A DNA stretch of 64,000 nucleotides from Antrodiella citrinella (lineage: Eukaryota > Basidiomycota > Agaricomycetes > Polyporales > Steccherinaceae): assembly GCA_004802725.1 (NCBI GenBank), contig SGPM01000101.1, forward strand, positions 16,867 to 80,866, given 5' to 3'. Positions within the stretch are counted from its first letter, which is position 1. Each line of letters starts with the position of its first letter. The notes below the pieces were generated by a model. The model searched no databases. It worked only from the letters and a program-made list of their open reading frames with translations, and was not told the origin of the DNA. Shown here piece after piece: positions 1 to 13,161 of this stretch. The position numbers and the translations under genes were made by a program.

Positions 1-899
1 TTCGAGTCAAGCACTTCCGTTGCTCGAAATGTTTCCCATCCCATCGCATGACAAGGAGCCCAAGGACAAACGNGGTATAGATAAAACCCAGCCATGTCAT
101 CGTCGTGAAGGAAAATACCAACTTACGAATGAGAATCGCAACGGACAATCGACCTGCCCAGAAAGGACGTTTAGGTAAACCTACGATGCATCGGAAGGTC
201 TTAGGAAAGACCCCGCGCACCACGCTTCCAACCCAATCAAGGGTGGCCATGACGGGGCCCACCGTCGACGGAGGCGGCGTTTGACAGATTCCAAGCACAC
301 CTCTTCCTCCTCCAGGTACATCCTTCAGTCCACGACAAGAAACCCAATAAAAGTACATTGCAATCAGTAACATCCTGGGTCAAAGCGGGGATTAGGGTTC
401 CGCAACCACAGAGCCACCGTTTGATGGATACTATACACTATATTCAAGTTTCAGCTACTGTGATGATGAGTGCAAAGATTCGACACGTCCAAAGCAAAAC
501 GTCGCGCGCAACATGGTAGTGTGGTGCAAATGGGTGATAGGAAGAAGTCTGGCCTAACGGCATTGCGTCGTAGTGTGTGATCTCCGCGATGATGACTGAG
601 AATCCATGCGAATGAGCGGAATGAGTAGAACGGCTGGGTGAGGAAGAGGTTGATCCAGAGGGTATTGTGACGAAAACATGGGCGTTCCCGATCCAAGGGT
701 TTGTAAGACGTGAGGAGAAGGAAAGAAATAAACCCAGCGAACGACAAACGGAAGCAAAGCAGCATAAAGCAGTGCCGGGAACCAAAGCATCGTCGTGGAC
801 GCCCATGACGAGCAGCGAAAGAGGCTGCTGCCCAACGAAATGCGTCCGGTACGAGCGCCATAACGGATGGCGAGTCTATCGAGTTTCCAAGATTGACGC
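1..899. other. no gene recognised at left edge
   Basis: I see no convincing coding exon here. Open frames in this stretch have no family resemblance and overlap one another on both strands. The part nearest 900 is probably the 3' untranslated region of the minus-strand PH-domain gene. Base 73 is an undetermined N. Confidence 0.5.
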
Positions 900-2786
900 C
901 TAGATACCTCCCACTTCTTGAGGCGTGCCAACGACCACAGTGCCGACTCCTCCTCCTGCTCCCGCTGACCCTCCAGTGAGGCTTAGCCGCCGCGTAATAG
1001 AACCCCTGCGTCTGTCTCCAGAACCCACACCTGACGCCCCACTCGCACCGGATCCGCCGCCTCCTCCTCCCACTGACGAGTCCGCATTCCCCAGCGGTTG
1101 CTTTCCAACAGACGTACCTACTGTACCACTTACAGCTGCTGTCGTCTTCGAGGAGGGAGAAGCATAGCCTGCAGGATCTCCTGGTACTACTCCCGCTCCC
1201 GATCGGCGAGCAATGAGCGCTCGGACCGCACTCAACCACTTGATCTCCTCCTCCTCGCTCGGCGCACACAGCAACAAAGGCCGTTTCGTGGTCACGATCT
1301 TGAACGTGTTCGTCCTGTGCTTGCCTTCTGGGTCGTCTGAGAGCCCAGCTGGTACCTGGGGCGGCGAGATCGGAGACGCGTTCACACCCACGGCGTTTCG
1401 GTGCGAAGGGAGGTCGTATTCAATGGCGTCCAGGATCTGCGCAAGTGATATCTGGCGGTGGGGCTTGGTGCTGTCCTAGATCCAGACAAAACAAGAACAT
1501 GTGTTCAGCGTTAATAAGACCTATCCTGGACGTCTTCCCAGCAGAGGGACCAGTAAAACGGGCTAGAACGCACCATGTGACTGCGGCAGTACATCAGTTT
1601 CTCGCCACTGAGTACGAACCACCGATTATGCCAGATATGTCTTCGAGAACCACACTTCATGAGATATCCTGACAGAATCACCTTCGAAGCATCTATTGCT
1701 GCCCCTGGCAGCTTCGAGGGTGACGAAACATCGCCTGATACAGCTGTAGGCGGCGATGTAACAGTGTTATATGAACGGGGTCCGCTAGGCGAGGCATCTT
1801 CTGATTCAGAAGACGTGAAATGGTGCCCATGAGGCGAATGACTTTGGGAGGGCGATGCGGACATTGGTACAGCCTGCATTGATCCCCGTCGTGCGGAATT
1901 CGACCTTGGAATCGGTATGGGGGCCGTCGGAGGGATATGGATCGGCATAGTCGTCGCTGAGTTTTGAGTAGAGGTCGATAGGAAAGAGCGTTTTGCTTCC
2001 GTAATTGCATTTACCCATCCTTGAACGTCATTAGAGTTGGTCGCCTGCAGGTAAAATGTCCGCGTAGGAGAGACAAGGCCAAACGTATTCGCATGGTTTT
2101 TGAGTGTCACGGGTGTACAAGAGTGGACGTCCGAGAGATCGAGTAGACGTAAGAGCTTGTACTCTGCTGACGTTTTATAGAAAGCAAGGTGGGCGGGACG
2201 CAGGACGAACCACCGCTTCTTCCAGGTCTATTGATAACGCACAGACGGACGAACGCGCACGGCAATCAGACTCAGTGAGGACGCGCCAGGTGTTAGGACG
2301 TACCTTCCGCCGCTCGCCCTTCTTCCAGAGATACCCCGTTTTGAGCACCGTGTCGTGCAGGGCGTCGCGCTGCGTCGCTTCCGTCTCCACACGCCATCCA
2401 TCGTCCTCTCCCTGATCGTCTTCCTCCGACTCCTCCCCCCCGCTGGCAGATCTCCGCTCGGCGATGGAGGATAATGGCGGGTGTGATGAGCTGGCACTTG
2501 TGCCCATCATGGCACCACTGAGACTGGCCGTTGCGATGGGGGATGGCGGGACGACCTCAGGCGAGAAGCCAGAATCAGAGTCGGACTCTGTGCCAGAAAC
2601 AGGAGCTGTCTGCGAGTATGGTTTCTGGGAGCCATGACGGCAGCGCAAAGCAGGAAGAGTAAGCGCACAAGAACTGCTACGATCGTGGTCGAGACGCCAA
2701 CATACCTTGGGTGGCTTGGCAGCGCTGTGTATCGACAGTTTCCGAGTCACTTCCTGGTGAGAAGGAGGTGGAACTGAGCGAGACAT
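900..2786 (-). CDS. tandem PH-domain protein
   Basis: Probable phosphoinositide-binding or membrane-adaptor protein with two pleckstrin-homology domains. The start at 2786 opens with MSRSVPPP and a Ser/acidic-rich N-terminus. PH1 begins with KTGYLWKKGERRK. An intron of about 80 nt then joins to TWKKRWFVLRPAHLAFY, and the domain ends with the C-terminal helix DVQGWVNAITEA. A Ser/Pro linker follows. PH2 has SGYLMKCGSRRHIWHNRWFVL, is split by a third intron near 1480-1600, and ends with EEEIKWLSAVRALIARR. The tail is Gly/Ser-rich. Another intron lies at about 2625-2705. All joins keep frame with GT-AG borders. The tryptophans of both terminal helices are present, so both domains look intact. Lipid specificity and pathway cannot be read from the sequence. 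The gene is divergent from the acyl-CoA-binding protein gene, 665 bp away. Confidence 0.8.
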
Positions 2787-3451
2787 CTCGACGAGAAGGC
2801 GGTATTCCAGACACTAGAACAGCGCGAAAGAGCGTCCAGGCCGACAATAGGGCGAGTTAGAGCAGAGTGGGAGGTTGTGGGTGGTGTGAGCTGTCAGTGC
2901 AGCGATGAGCTTGTGTTGGTCGTCAGTGTCGAGCTAGTCGCGCGGCGGAGTTGGGCTGAGTTCGGAATGGCTGCTTTCGGCAACAGGCGCCCCCTTCCTC
3001 ATCGAGCCTCTCGACGCCGACGAGATTCTCGGGAATGTGCATGAGAGCATATTACAGCGCGACAAACATTTAGGAACCAGGGGAAACTCATACGTGAACG
3101 CACAGGCGTGCAAATCCCCCTGTCTGATCTTAGGAGAATTCATGTTTGACGCTCCCGTCGCGACACCGCGGCGGGCGGTGTCTATCGCGCCCCCCACACG
3201 TTAATCTTGAGTTGCATCTTGGTCGTTTGGGTAGACATAACATCCCCCACATCAAATGCTACCCATCGCGCTCCTTCACGACAGCTGCTCGACTTTGAGT
3301 GCAATATTGCAACGGGGACGCGTTCAGACGCTAGCATGACGGCCGTTGCCGCACACTGATAATCGTCTCCATCGTCGCGATCGTTACATAGGGATTCCAC
3401 TCATCACAGTCTTTCATCGCACTTTAGCATCCATCATCACTCCCACTTACA
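2787..3451. promoter_or_regulatory. divergent intergenic region, PH gene / ACBP gene
   Basis: This 665-bp stretch lies between two divergent start codons, so it should hold both promoters and 5' untranslated regions. I see no clear TATA box. Pyrimidine-rich sequence precedes the ACBP start at 3452. Short open frames on the minus strand here have no family match. Confidence 0.4.
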
Positions 3452-4017
3452 ATGTCTGAAGCCAAGTTCACCAAGGCCGTCGAAATCGTCCAGTCTCTTC
3501 CCAAGGATGGTCCGATCAAGCCGTCGCAGGACGATCAGCTCTTCGTAAGTCTCTTGACGCATACTCCTTCGGAGACTGGATATCCTGACATGAGAGATAT
3601 TCTAGTTCTACAAGTACTACAAGCAGGGTCAGTTCCGTGTTGCCCGTCGTGTTTCCGTGTCCGCCGCGGGCTAACCACTGGACTATATGCAGCTACCATT
3701 GGTGATGTAAACGTCGCCCGACCGGGAATGCTTGATTTCACTGGCAAGGCCAAGTGGTGCGTTCACGGCTGTGTTCTTATCCCGTGGGTTTTGTTCGGAT
3801 TTCATATTCCTTTAGGGATGCATGGAACTCCATCAAGGGTACGAGCAAGGAGGAGGCCTGGGCTAAATATGTGGAGAAACTTATTGAGGTACGTTTGCAC
3901 GCAAAAATATACCACTGTTGCTACGACCGACCATCTCGCCGCGTCATCTAGGTCCTCAATGCTTCTGGGTCCGACGAGTCCAAGAAGTACGTCGACGAAA
4001 TCGAGGCGGCGGCATGA
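3452..4017 (+). CDS. acyl-CoA-binding protein (ACBP)
   Basis: Small cytosolic carrier of long-chain acyl-CoA esters. Five exons join cleanly at 3452-3544, 3606-3627, 3693-3756, 3816-3888 and 3952-4017, giving 105 residues. The helical-bundle signature is complete: [20 protein letters not shown] in helix 1, LFYKYYKQATIGDV with the ligand-contacting tyrosine and lysine, then [17 protein letters not shown] and [15 protein letters not shown]. The length is slightly above the usual 86-92 residues because of a C-terminal extension ending in EIEAAA. Exon 2 is only 22 nt and codes for the FYKYYKQ core. The start is fixed by the match of [11 protein letters not shown] to the family N-terminus. Confidence 0.95.
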
Positions 4018-7000
4018 GATTCGAACGCAGTCAATTACCATGTCACAGTAACAACTCAGCAGTCGTTCTAGCAGTGTAACTTTATCAGTCCCTTCACCAG
4101 TGCATGCTTCTCCCGCCCACGATGCGTGTATTCCCGTCAATGAAACTGCCTATCAAGCGACACCTGATACTAACGGGCTGGAGAAACTGTCGCTATTACG
4201 CACATGTCTCCTTCTGTGCCCAGGTGTCCCCGAGAGCCCACAGTAAGCCGAACCGGCTGACTGTGCAAAGGGCTACAAGTCCCGAGCACCCCCAGAATGT
4301 GTTAGGACCTGGATGAATGTTACGATTTTTGCGATTGTATGAGAGGACTGCCTGTCGTCCTCGTGTTGATGTGGGCCCATATGCATTGGCGAGGTGTTGA
4401 GTACAAGTCCGTCCTCGCTCGCTAAGGAAGGTACGTGATCGAGGCTTTCATGACCGTGACATGGGCGGTGTCCTTTGATTTTTGACTCTTGGTTGTAGAT
4501 GGGCCTGATGGGGGGGCGCTCCGATTTCATGAAGAGTCGGGGGAAGAGCACGGTACTGGCCAAAGACCGTTTGTTTTGCGCGGTCAAACTGTTCCAACTT
4601 CTCCCTTTGGCCTGCTGTCCCGTGCTCTTCGATTTCTTCACCGTCTGCATTGCGAACGCTCGCTAGTGTGACTGGGCGCGTCTTGGCGTATACTCCCTCT
4701 ATTGTCTCGAATAAAGACACAATTACAGCGGCCCTTCCATGCATCCCCAAGATGCCCTTAATGTCGAGTATTACCATACCAAAAACAGTCACAAACTGCG
4801 GCCGAGAGTCGAGAAGACTCGTCGCCACGAACGGTGCCGACCAGCGGCTATACCCCATTTGCCTTAAGGCGGACCCCGGCCACCGCCAATTTCCTCCCGA
4901 TTGTCTAAAAATCTGATCGCTTTTGACCGCAGATCTTGCCATCTGGCCATATATAGACGCCGTTATCGACAACCCGGACAACCTCACCGGTGTCGTCGTG
5001 ATGGCCTTTTGTTTCACCATGACGTTCCCCTCTGATGCTCATATCCACGTAGTCTGCCTTGGGGGGTCGCAGAGCTGCGCAAACAGATATATTCGCTGGC
5101 CAGCCCATCCCCGTATGTGAATGCGTGAATACGTGGCGCGGAAGGAAGAAAAATGACGGTCACCGTCGTGATCCAACAAAAAACAAGAATTCGAAGGCAG
5201 ACGTCCCTCTGGGCCCTCCAGGTTCTCGTCATACAAAGGTGCTTCCGCAGATCGACATTTGGCGTCTGCTCGAACATGTCCTAAACAGCGACGGGCGTCC
5301 CGCCAGATGCTCGAATCAAATCGGCATCCCAGCAATTTGCCTGTGCGTCTTCCGTCCTCCAAAGATGCCGTAGAGAGCGCAGAAGATGCAGATGCAGTCA
5401 TTCTTCGGGCGACTCTCCTTTGTAAGTCGATTGAGATTCAGCGTTTTGGTCGTTCGATAAACGCTTCAGCACAGCCATTGGCTTGCGCACTATTAAGTAG
5501 CTGGCGTGTACCTTGCCGAGCTCCAAAAGCAGCCAAAAGTCCACGGAGGGCAGCAGGATCACGAGCTGAGACAGAGCGCGCATTTCAAATGAGCAACTGT
5601 GGGGCCAACGCAACTCAATTGGATCAAACAGCGACGAGAGCTTCTTCCGAACCGGATGTCATCTACAGTAACGATTGGTACACAATGTTTACGACAGCCA
5701 TCATTGTGTTGTAACGCGACTCCAGAACTTGCGAAGCCACCGCAACCAAAATGGGTCCACACAAAAGACACGGACGCTCCAGCGAATCCCCTCGTTTAAG
5801 AGTTGGAAACTTGGGATTGCGGTCTTGGTGGCCTGTTGAATACAACACGAAGAAGGTAGTCGACTAGAAGCCACGTCTCGTAGTAAGCAAGCGGAGTGTC
5901 GGGACGAGACCGCGAATGCGCTGACTCACAACCAGTCCAAGAATGTCCGTTTCGTTCAGGAATCAGGATAGACTTCAGATTGATGGAGAGCGCCTGGGAA
6001 CTACACAGCGATTGGGCATGTGCTTCTTCTGCTCGCTCAGCATGCAAGTCAGCTCTGCTTCCAGAAGTTCGGCCATGGAGAATACGCACCATTCATTCCA
6101 CCAGAGCAGGTATGTCCACCCTGCATGCGTGGCGCTTGTGAAGTTCCTCGGTGGAACGGTGTTGACAAGTTCACCGATCAGTACACAAAACGTGTTGATA
6201 TTTGCTACCGAGTCATTCAAGACATGGTCTTGGTATACCAGAGGCCAGGCGATAGGGGGTTGCGGGAGGTCATAGTACCGTACTTGCGAACCGGGGCGAG
6301 CACGCCGAAGGCACCGCTCACTCAGCACCCCTCTGCCTATAGCCCGAAGTCGGAAACCAATGTCTCCGATTTCAGAGTCTTTGAGAGCATACGCAAAACA
6401 TACGACATTCATAGCGTAACACAATCGTTGAGGCCCTGGTACGAGGCGTTCCAGAGTATTTCCAAGCCCAGAAAATGAGAATACCAGGACGGTCCTATAT
6501 ACAACTGAGACGGTCACGTAGGACCTACCGTCTACGGCTCAGCAGTGACCTGCGACGAGTAAAAATAGAGGAAATTTTGCTGCTCACAAGATGTCGGGAC
6601 CGTACATGACGATCGGTGGCCGGCACCATACTTATCGTCACAGATATGCCTCCGCTGTGTCGCCAAATTTTCGCGTCCACCCACGCGCTTGCAAGCTGTG
6701 GGTCCCCCAATGGCGTGAACGGCCGCATCGGTGGTCCTTTTTAGGTAAGCATCCTCTTCGTGTCCTATAAAAACCTCCCCGAAAAATTCCTCTTGCGTGA
6801 CGAATATTTCTGGATAAACTGAAGGATGAGACGTCGGCGATGGCGGCGGCGGAACAATCAGATGCTAGGAACACAAGACGACAACGCACCGACGTAGGAA
6901 CGTAGGCAACGGAGTTGCCAAGTGTGCGCCATCTTGCGCCCAGCACTCGAAACGGCGTCTGGGATGCGGGGAATTGTGGGGAATGCTGGCACGATCGAAC

Positions 7001-10000
7001 AGTCGTCCCTACGCGCTACTCCAGTCGAGACGCATCATTGCTTGTGGACGCCTGCGCCCACAGCTACTAAGTTTAGCGGCGGGATGACACAAACCAAAAA
7101 AAAAATACGCTCACTTGTGACGAGTATGTGAGATAAACGCGACCATCCTGAGCTCAAATGATGGCAAGGATCGCAGAGAATCACAGCTGAGTTTGTACAG
7201 CTGACGCTCGTCACTGCAAGGCGGCGCGCCATCGCGTCGGCTAAACGAGGGCGTCAAGGGCGTCAGAATAAGAAAGACAGAGCCTTCGTGGCGTTTATGT
7301 TGGAAATAAGCCAATATCGAAGGCCCATCGCAAGATCGTCGATCGGCGTCTGAAGACTGTTGAGCGCGCTGCGGGCCTGGTCCCTGCGGCTGTCAATTTG
7401 GAGTATTGGTTACCGAAGGAGCTGTAAGACCGGTGCTCGTTTGGTAGCTCTGCACGGCTGGTTGAGTAAGGTTGCATATTGCACCGGACTGTATGCAGTA
7501 TTAGCTCAAACATCCTCATAGGTAAGCTAGAGGTCTCTGACTACGCACGTTTGTCTATTCCTCCAGGATCTTGGCTGGTTTGAACTTGTGAATTATTGCA
7601 GGATCGTGTACCCGCGGATCTAAACAATGTCGACCTATGATAGATGAGTACCCAATCCGCGAATGCGATGCTCTAGTCAGGTTAGAGGACACCAAGGTAT
7701 GATCGCATGACTGTGAGTGCGTCCCAGGCCTCATTAACGGTGGCGGAAATGAAAAGGATACCAACACCTACCTATCACATATATCACACCTCGGTTTTCC
7801 ATTACGCCGTTTCAACGGGGAGATAGCATATTGTGTATCTTCATTCCGGAGCGGCGAGACATTTGTTCGTCATAGCATAAAGCCGTCTTTAGACATGGAG
7901 CTAAAGACTCTGAACGTGATGCAAGCTTATGATGGATTTCCATGACCGTCCCTGGAATGAATGTGAGAGAGTTGCCAGGCCGGGCCTGACCGTTCTATGC
8001 TGTCTTCAATGTGCATTTTTTGCTACAATCTTCGCGGAATAAGCTGGAACAAGGTCATAATATTGATCGGGATGCTTGGGCCGACGCCTTCCTGGGATGA
8101 AGCCGGACATTCTCACTGACGTATGGCAAGCACCGAGCTCGCCCGTGAATGAAACAAACTCTTCCGCTGGAACAAGCCCTTCTGTGCTGAGTACCACGCG
8201 CAACCCTGGGAATTGTATACAACCCTTCGACGGCAGGATTAATCATGCGTATAGGGTACGCCTGCTGGTCGTCAGGGAACTTTACCAGAGGCAACCCTGG
8301 TACAACGTCGGTGTTAGATGGTGGATGCAGAGTATAATGCTGTATTGTATCTCACAGTTATGTTTCAGGCCCTTCCAAGAACGGACTAAGATGAACACTG
8401 GCGTAAGTTCAGACATCGCGAAGAATGAACTTTCGGAGAGTCGGGGTGTATCTAAAGGTGATGCTGGACCCTTGTAACGGAGACTAGAGTACAATGCGAA
8501 TGATGCTTGTACGACCGTGATTATCAGATGACCTTCTGGCGAATGTTCAGATGGAAGGAAGTACGTACTTTTCGTCGTGTGATTTCCCTGCAAAGTGTCG
8601 ACCACCCTTGTCAATAAGCCCTTATACCACACGTAGATACCGAACCCATCCGACAACCTAACGGAGATTGCCATAGCCCTTGACACCCCTGCAGAAGTAA
8701 GAAAGACAGCATATTGGACAAATAGGATGATATTTATTGCTGTGGCGTAAGTCGTGTCGTGATGGTAGAAAACAAGTGGATCAGGCGCTCATGCAATCCC
8801 AACAGCGCCAGTGCCTCTCCAATCACGGAATGATTGATCATGCCACACTTCGGAGCTCACGATGTGGACATACATGTCGTTGTAGAGTTCTGAATTATGT
8901 CGTACGAAACAAGTACGGCAGACACGTCCTCGGAACTGTGACTTCTGCACCCCCGCCCCGTCACACCGGGCCCATCGGTAGGACCCCCGGTCTTAACATA
9001 GCATTGGGAAAGCCATGAGGATGTGTCGCAGGCCCTATAAATGACTCCTCAGGAATTCTAGCAGAAAAAGAACAACATCATGTCCATAACAACGTTAGTG
9101 GAAGCCCGTGGTAGACGGGTCCAATAGGACGTATTAGGGTCCGATTCCAAGATAATCATCAAAACGTCGTCGACCTTCCGATAACAGTACAAAAGAATGT
9201 ACCGCGAACGTCTCAAACGGAGAGCATTATCAAGATCAGATGCATTGAACGTACGGTATCGCCAGCATCTACGCTGCATGCCGCCATCCTTGGACGGCGA
9301 GAGGCTGAGAGCTTGTCCCAAGCACAACACGAGGCGAACATAGCTGCTGCTCTGAGCAGCCACTAGCACGGAAAGCTGTACTGGAGATGAATGCATCAGC
9401 ACTTTGTGAACGAGGATCGTGAGGGTCGTCAGTGCTGCGGGTCGCACGGCGTTCAAGTGAGAACCGGTGAGCACGAATGCATGGTGCAAGAAGCCAGACA
9501 AAGATTGCTTTCAAGGGAAAAAACTGTCGACGGATGAGAGGGTATAGAGAGAAACAGCCCTGAAATCCGGGTGAGCCTGAGGCCAGAAGATGTAGCGTGC
9601 TTTTCAGCGGAGTAAGGTTGACGAGCGTGGCAAGGGTCAATGCGACAAGCTGAAACCAGGAAGATACCAGGCAGCTCGAGTACGAAAGTCATTCGAGCAC
9701 AAGCGAGGGGAGAATACCGAGTTCTACGAAAGGCAACGCAGAGCATCAGGAGAGACGAAAGAGAGCAGGACATGCATGTATGCCGCTTCGTCATTGGGAC
9801 AGATCCCTCGCAGCTAAGTGGAACAGATGGCCGACAAATCAAGTCCGGCCAACTTCACAGACACGAAAATCGCAGAATACTGTGGCGTACGTGATTGCGT
9901 TTGTTCCTAGGACATATGTCAGCATGAGGAGACCGGAAAGAGGGGGAAAGGAGACCAAAACCACCACTGTTCAGAGCCGGAGCCACCATGTATCACTGAA

Positions 10001-11493
10001 AAACACATTCGTACATAATATGAAGGTGCTGCATGCACTCGACGGCCGGTAAAGAGGACCCTGCCGAACGCTGTGATGAAAAAGTTGTTGTTTCATCTGT
10101 GAACAGACCTTGAGCATACGGAATGAGCGAGGACATACCTTACGAAGCAACGTACCCTTCTCAGCTCCTCAATAGGCTCGCAGTGGTTCTCCTAGCTGAC
10201 GGATAAACGTGCATGGGCTGACTTGAGCGAAAGGATGAACGAAATCCATGGACACACTGGCACTGAGTTGAGCAGTGCAAGAGTTCGGAAGGCCCTGTAC
10301 CTCCAGCGGACACCGATTCGGATGAATCATGGGGCGAATATCAGGAGGAAAAGGGATCCTGTCTGTGCAGAATTATGTTTTAAGTATCCCATGCCTACCA
10401 GCACGCAAACATAAAACTTACGTCGCGTTGGGTGTACTTACTCGCAAGAGGAACAAAATTTGAATGAAAGATTGTTACGCGAACGTCGGGCACGAGGTCG
10501 GCAATCCTGCAAAGTATTGCACGTCTGGAGCCTCTAGACATCATCGACGACAACGTTCGTGCCATGTTGCGATTGGTCTCATCGACCACCAATATCAATG
10601 CGCCGGGCGTTGAACGTGCCAGTGGTAGCTGAACAGAGTTGGGGAGCTTCCGGCCCGCTGCATCGTGTCACGGAGAATGCCGATGCTGACGCGGTGCGGT
10701 CCCGAAAAGGCTCCCGCTCATCTTGGAACCTTGGTTTGAAAGTTTTGAACGACTTGCTATCACGACAATCCTCCATCTATGAATTGTCGGCCACATATCG
10801 CTGCAAATCGTATGGCGCATAATACTCGTATCATTTGCTATCGATATCTCTATGGGATCCTACACAAAAAGGGCGTCGTCAGTATTCCGGAAGGCGCAAC
10901 TGTGAGATGAAGAACGGAACCGAGTCAAAACTAGTAGACTTCTGGCGATCTTGCGAAAACTCTCTTCAAAAGTGGTTCCGGCCAGAATGTGCCTTTCGTC
11001 CAGTCTAACGAGACCTTGTGACATTGTCAATCTCCATGGGTCTTGACTCTTGATGCTAGCTGCGGTAGTCAACACAAGCGAGAGAGAACCCTTGACCATT
11101 GTTGTTATGGTTGGACGACTTGACAATGTCCGTGTTTCAATCGAGTCAATACCTTTGCATTAGCTCAAAGAACCAGTACGCAGATCACTTGCGATGAAAG
11201 AGCAGGAGACGACCGCGTCCAGCATGTCTGACACGAGGCGGGGTGTCTTGTCATCACGAATGGTCCAGTTTCCTCTTTGGTCCGGAGTAGCCGTAATCTT
11301 CAGCGCATTGCGTAGTCGAGACCGTCGCATGATCTGTTGAGTCCGCTGCCTCGTTTTGTTTTACTTCAGCCGCTTATAATCGCTTGTCAGGATGAGCGGC
11401 TCCACGCAACTCGCTCTGGTCTTTCCTCTGAATGACATTGTATACCTGAATCTATCATACCCTCTGTATCCCTAAGCTTACGATCCCTACCAA
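4018..11493. other. 7.5-kb gene-poor region, no gene resolved
   Basis: No open frame here exceeds about 190 codons and none matches a family I know. Several minus-strand frames carry hydrophobic stretches and nearby GT..AG pairs, such as 5660-6517, 8282-8686 and 9058-9842. They could be exons of fast-evolving membrane-protein genes or remnants of decayed genes. Attempts to join them quickly run into stops, for example after the 8.58-kb donor. I see no terminal repeats, transposase or reverse transcriptase motifs. The last few hundred bases before 11494 probably include the J-protein promoter. Confidence 0.4.
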
Positions 11494-13161
11494 ATGCCTG
11501 TCCCAACACCGTCTAAGAAGAGTCTCTACAAGGTACTTGACCTTGAAGACGATGCGTCGGAGGATGCGATACGAGTGGCGTACAAGAAATTGGTGCGCTG
11601 GCATATCCTCTGCACCCGCCGGTTTACATAATTCACACTTTGCAACCCCTCAGGCTTTGAAATGGCATCCTGACCGGAACCAAGACGATAAGGAAGCCGC
11701 ACAAGAGAAATTCATTGAAGTATGTTCCCTATCTTGCGTCGGGGGATACTGTGAACTTACCTGCGCGATAGATTTCGGACGCGTACAATGCCTTGCTCGA
11801 AAGTCGGAAGCATTCGCGACTGCCCAAGCGCTCTTCTACGAAAACAACTCCTCCACCGAAAGCTGCTTCGACGTCATCATCTCATTCGGCATCGTCCTCC
11901 ACCCCGACGTCGTCTAGCACTGCTTCGTCTTCCAAGTCGACAACATCGACGGAGGGTAGGACGAGCAACTCAAAGTCCTCGCATCCCTCCGAAGCTAAGT
12001 CGGATGCCATGCACAAATCAAGCTCTGACAAGTAAGCTGTCTATACCCTCGTTTGCTTCCTCCGTCTCACTCCTTCCCCAAAGGAAAGACAACGAAGCCA
12101 AGTCTTCTTCACGGTCATCCCATTCCACCTCCAGTCCGGAGTCCAAACACAGCTCGCGCTCGAAGCCTGCCCGACCGGCAACACCATTCGCTCATCTCGA
12201 TTCCGACTCATCTTCTGACGAAGAGGACAAGTGAGTTTAGCCTTTAATGTTCCTTTCATATCTCAAATCTGATATGCGATATGCATCTTATCTCTTAGCG
12301 ACCACTGCTCCGGTCATAAGACTCATAAAGACTCTTTCGGCTCAGGTCCCAGTACCCGGAAGAAGTTTCGACCACTTGAGGAGGACGGATATGAATTCAT
12401 CGATTTCGGGTCACCACTGCAGCCTATACGAGCGCCCAGTGTGAAGAGCAGTAGCACCAAGAGTGGCACAAGCAAGAGTGGCGACCTATCCAAAGACTGG
12501 ATCTTCCCTCTTCAGCTATCACTCGACGACCTCTACCACGGCGCGTCACATCACTATCGGGTCATCCGAACGCTGCGATCGGGCAAGACGCAGACCGTCA
12601 AGATTGACATCAAGGTCTTGCCCGGATGGCAGAAAGGCACTCGGATACGCGTCCCAGCGGTCGGAAATGAACGCAAGGACGGGACGTTCCAGGACATTGT
12701 CTTTGTCGTCGAGGAGCAGCCACATACCCAGTTCTCCAGGGTGGATAACGATCTTTACGTGACCGTACAAGTTCCGTGGGCGGAGACGCGGTCACGGCCG
12801 TACTCGTGGTCGTCGATGGATTCGCGATTAGATGGGGACCCGAGCTTGGGCGAGGAGCTGGCGTTTGTGAAGGGAATGAACGGAGCAGAGTACGGGCTGC
12901 CTATACCGGCGTCCTTGGTTGAAGGGGCGGACGGCACTCGGGTCGTGGGTGCGGGGATGCCGATACGAGAGAAAGGGGAGGTGGTAGGGAAGGGGGATCT
13001 GGTGATCAAGTGAGTTCTTTTCATAACGCATTTGTTTTCTGCTGGCTTCGATGTTCATGTCTGCAAATCACAGGTGGGATTTCATATTCCCCGAGACTGA
13101 GAAAGCCCAGCAATCTCGATGGCAATCTCTGAAGAAGAGGGCCATGCACTGGAAGCATTGA
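11494..13161 (+). CDS. class B (DNAJB-type) J-domain co-chaperone
   Basis: Hsp40 co-chaperone that stimulates Hsp70 ATPase and delivers substrates. Six exons (11494-11592, 11654-11719, 11772-12031, 12084-12230, 12299-13009, 13074-13161) give 456 residues. The J domain is at residues 5-65 and has SLYKVLDLEDDASEDAI and the HPD tripeptide in ALKWHPDRNQDD. The usual Gly/Phe linker is replaced by about 130 residues of Ser/Lys/Thr-rich low complexity. The C-terminal substrate-binding repeats follow, with LSLDDLYHGASHHYRV, VLPGWQKGTRIRVP, FVVEEQPHTQFSRVDNDL and a final GKGDLVIKWDFIFPE. There is no zinc-finger CxxCxGxG, so it is not class A. It resembles Sis1/DNAJB1 in layout; the Ser-rich linker is unusual. 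All intron phases were checked. Confidence 0.9.

Noticed and set aside
2934..3400. Minus-strand frames upstream of the PH-domain gene as extra 5' exons
   Set aside because: No family resemblance and no matched splice borders to the MSRSVPPP start at 2786.
4448..5020. 190-codon minus-strand frame as a possible gene
   Set aside because: No recognisable family, no consistent flanking exons and overlapping open frames in other phases; kept only as part of the gene-poor region.
8282..8686. Minus-strand hydrophobic frame with a good donor (GTACGTAC) and acceptor (CTCTAG)
   Set aside because: Splicing at these sites leads to a stop within about ten codons, so no gene model could be supported.
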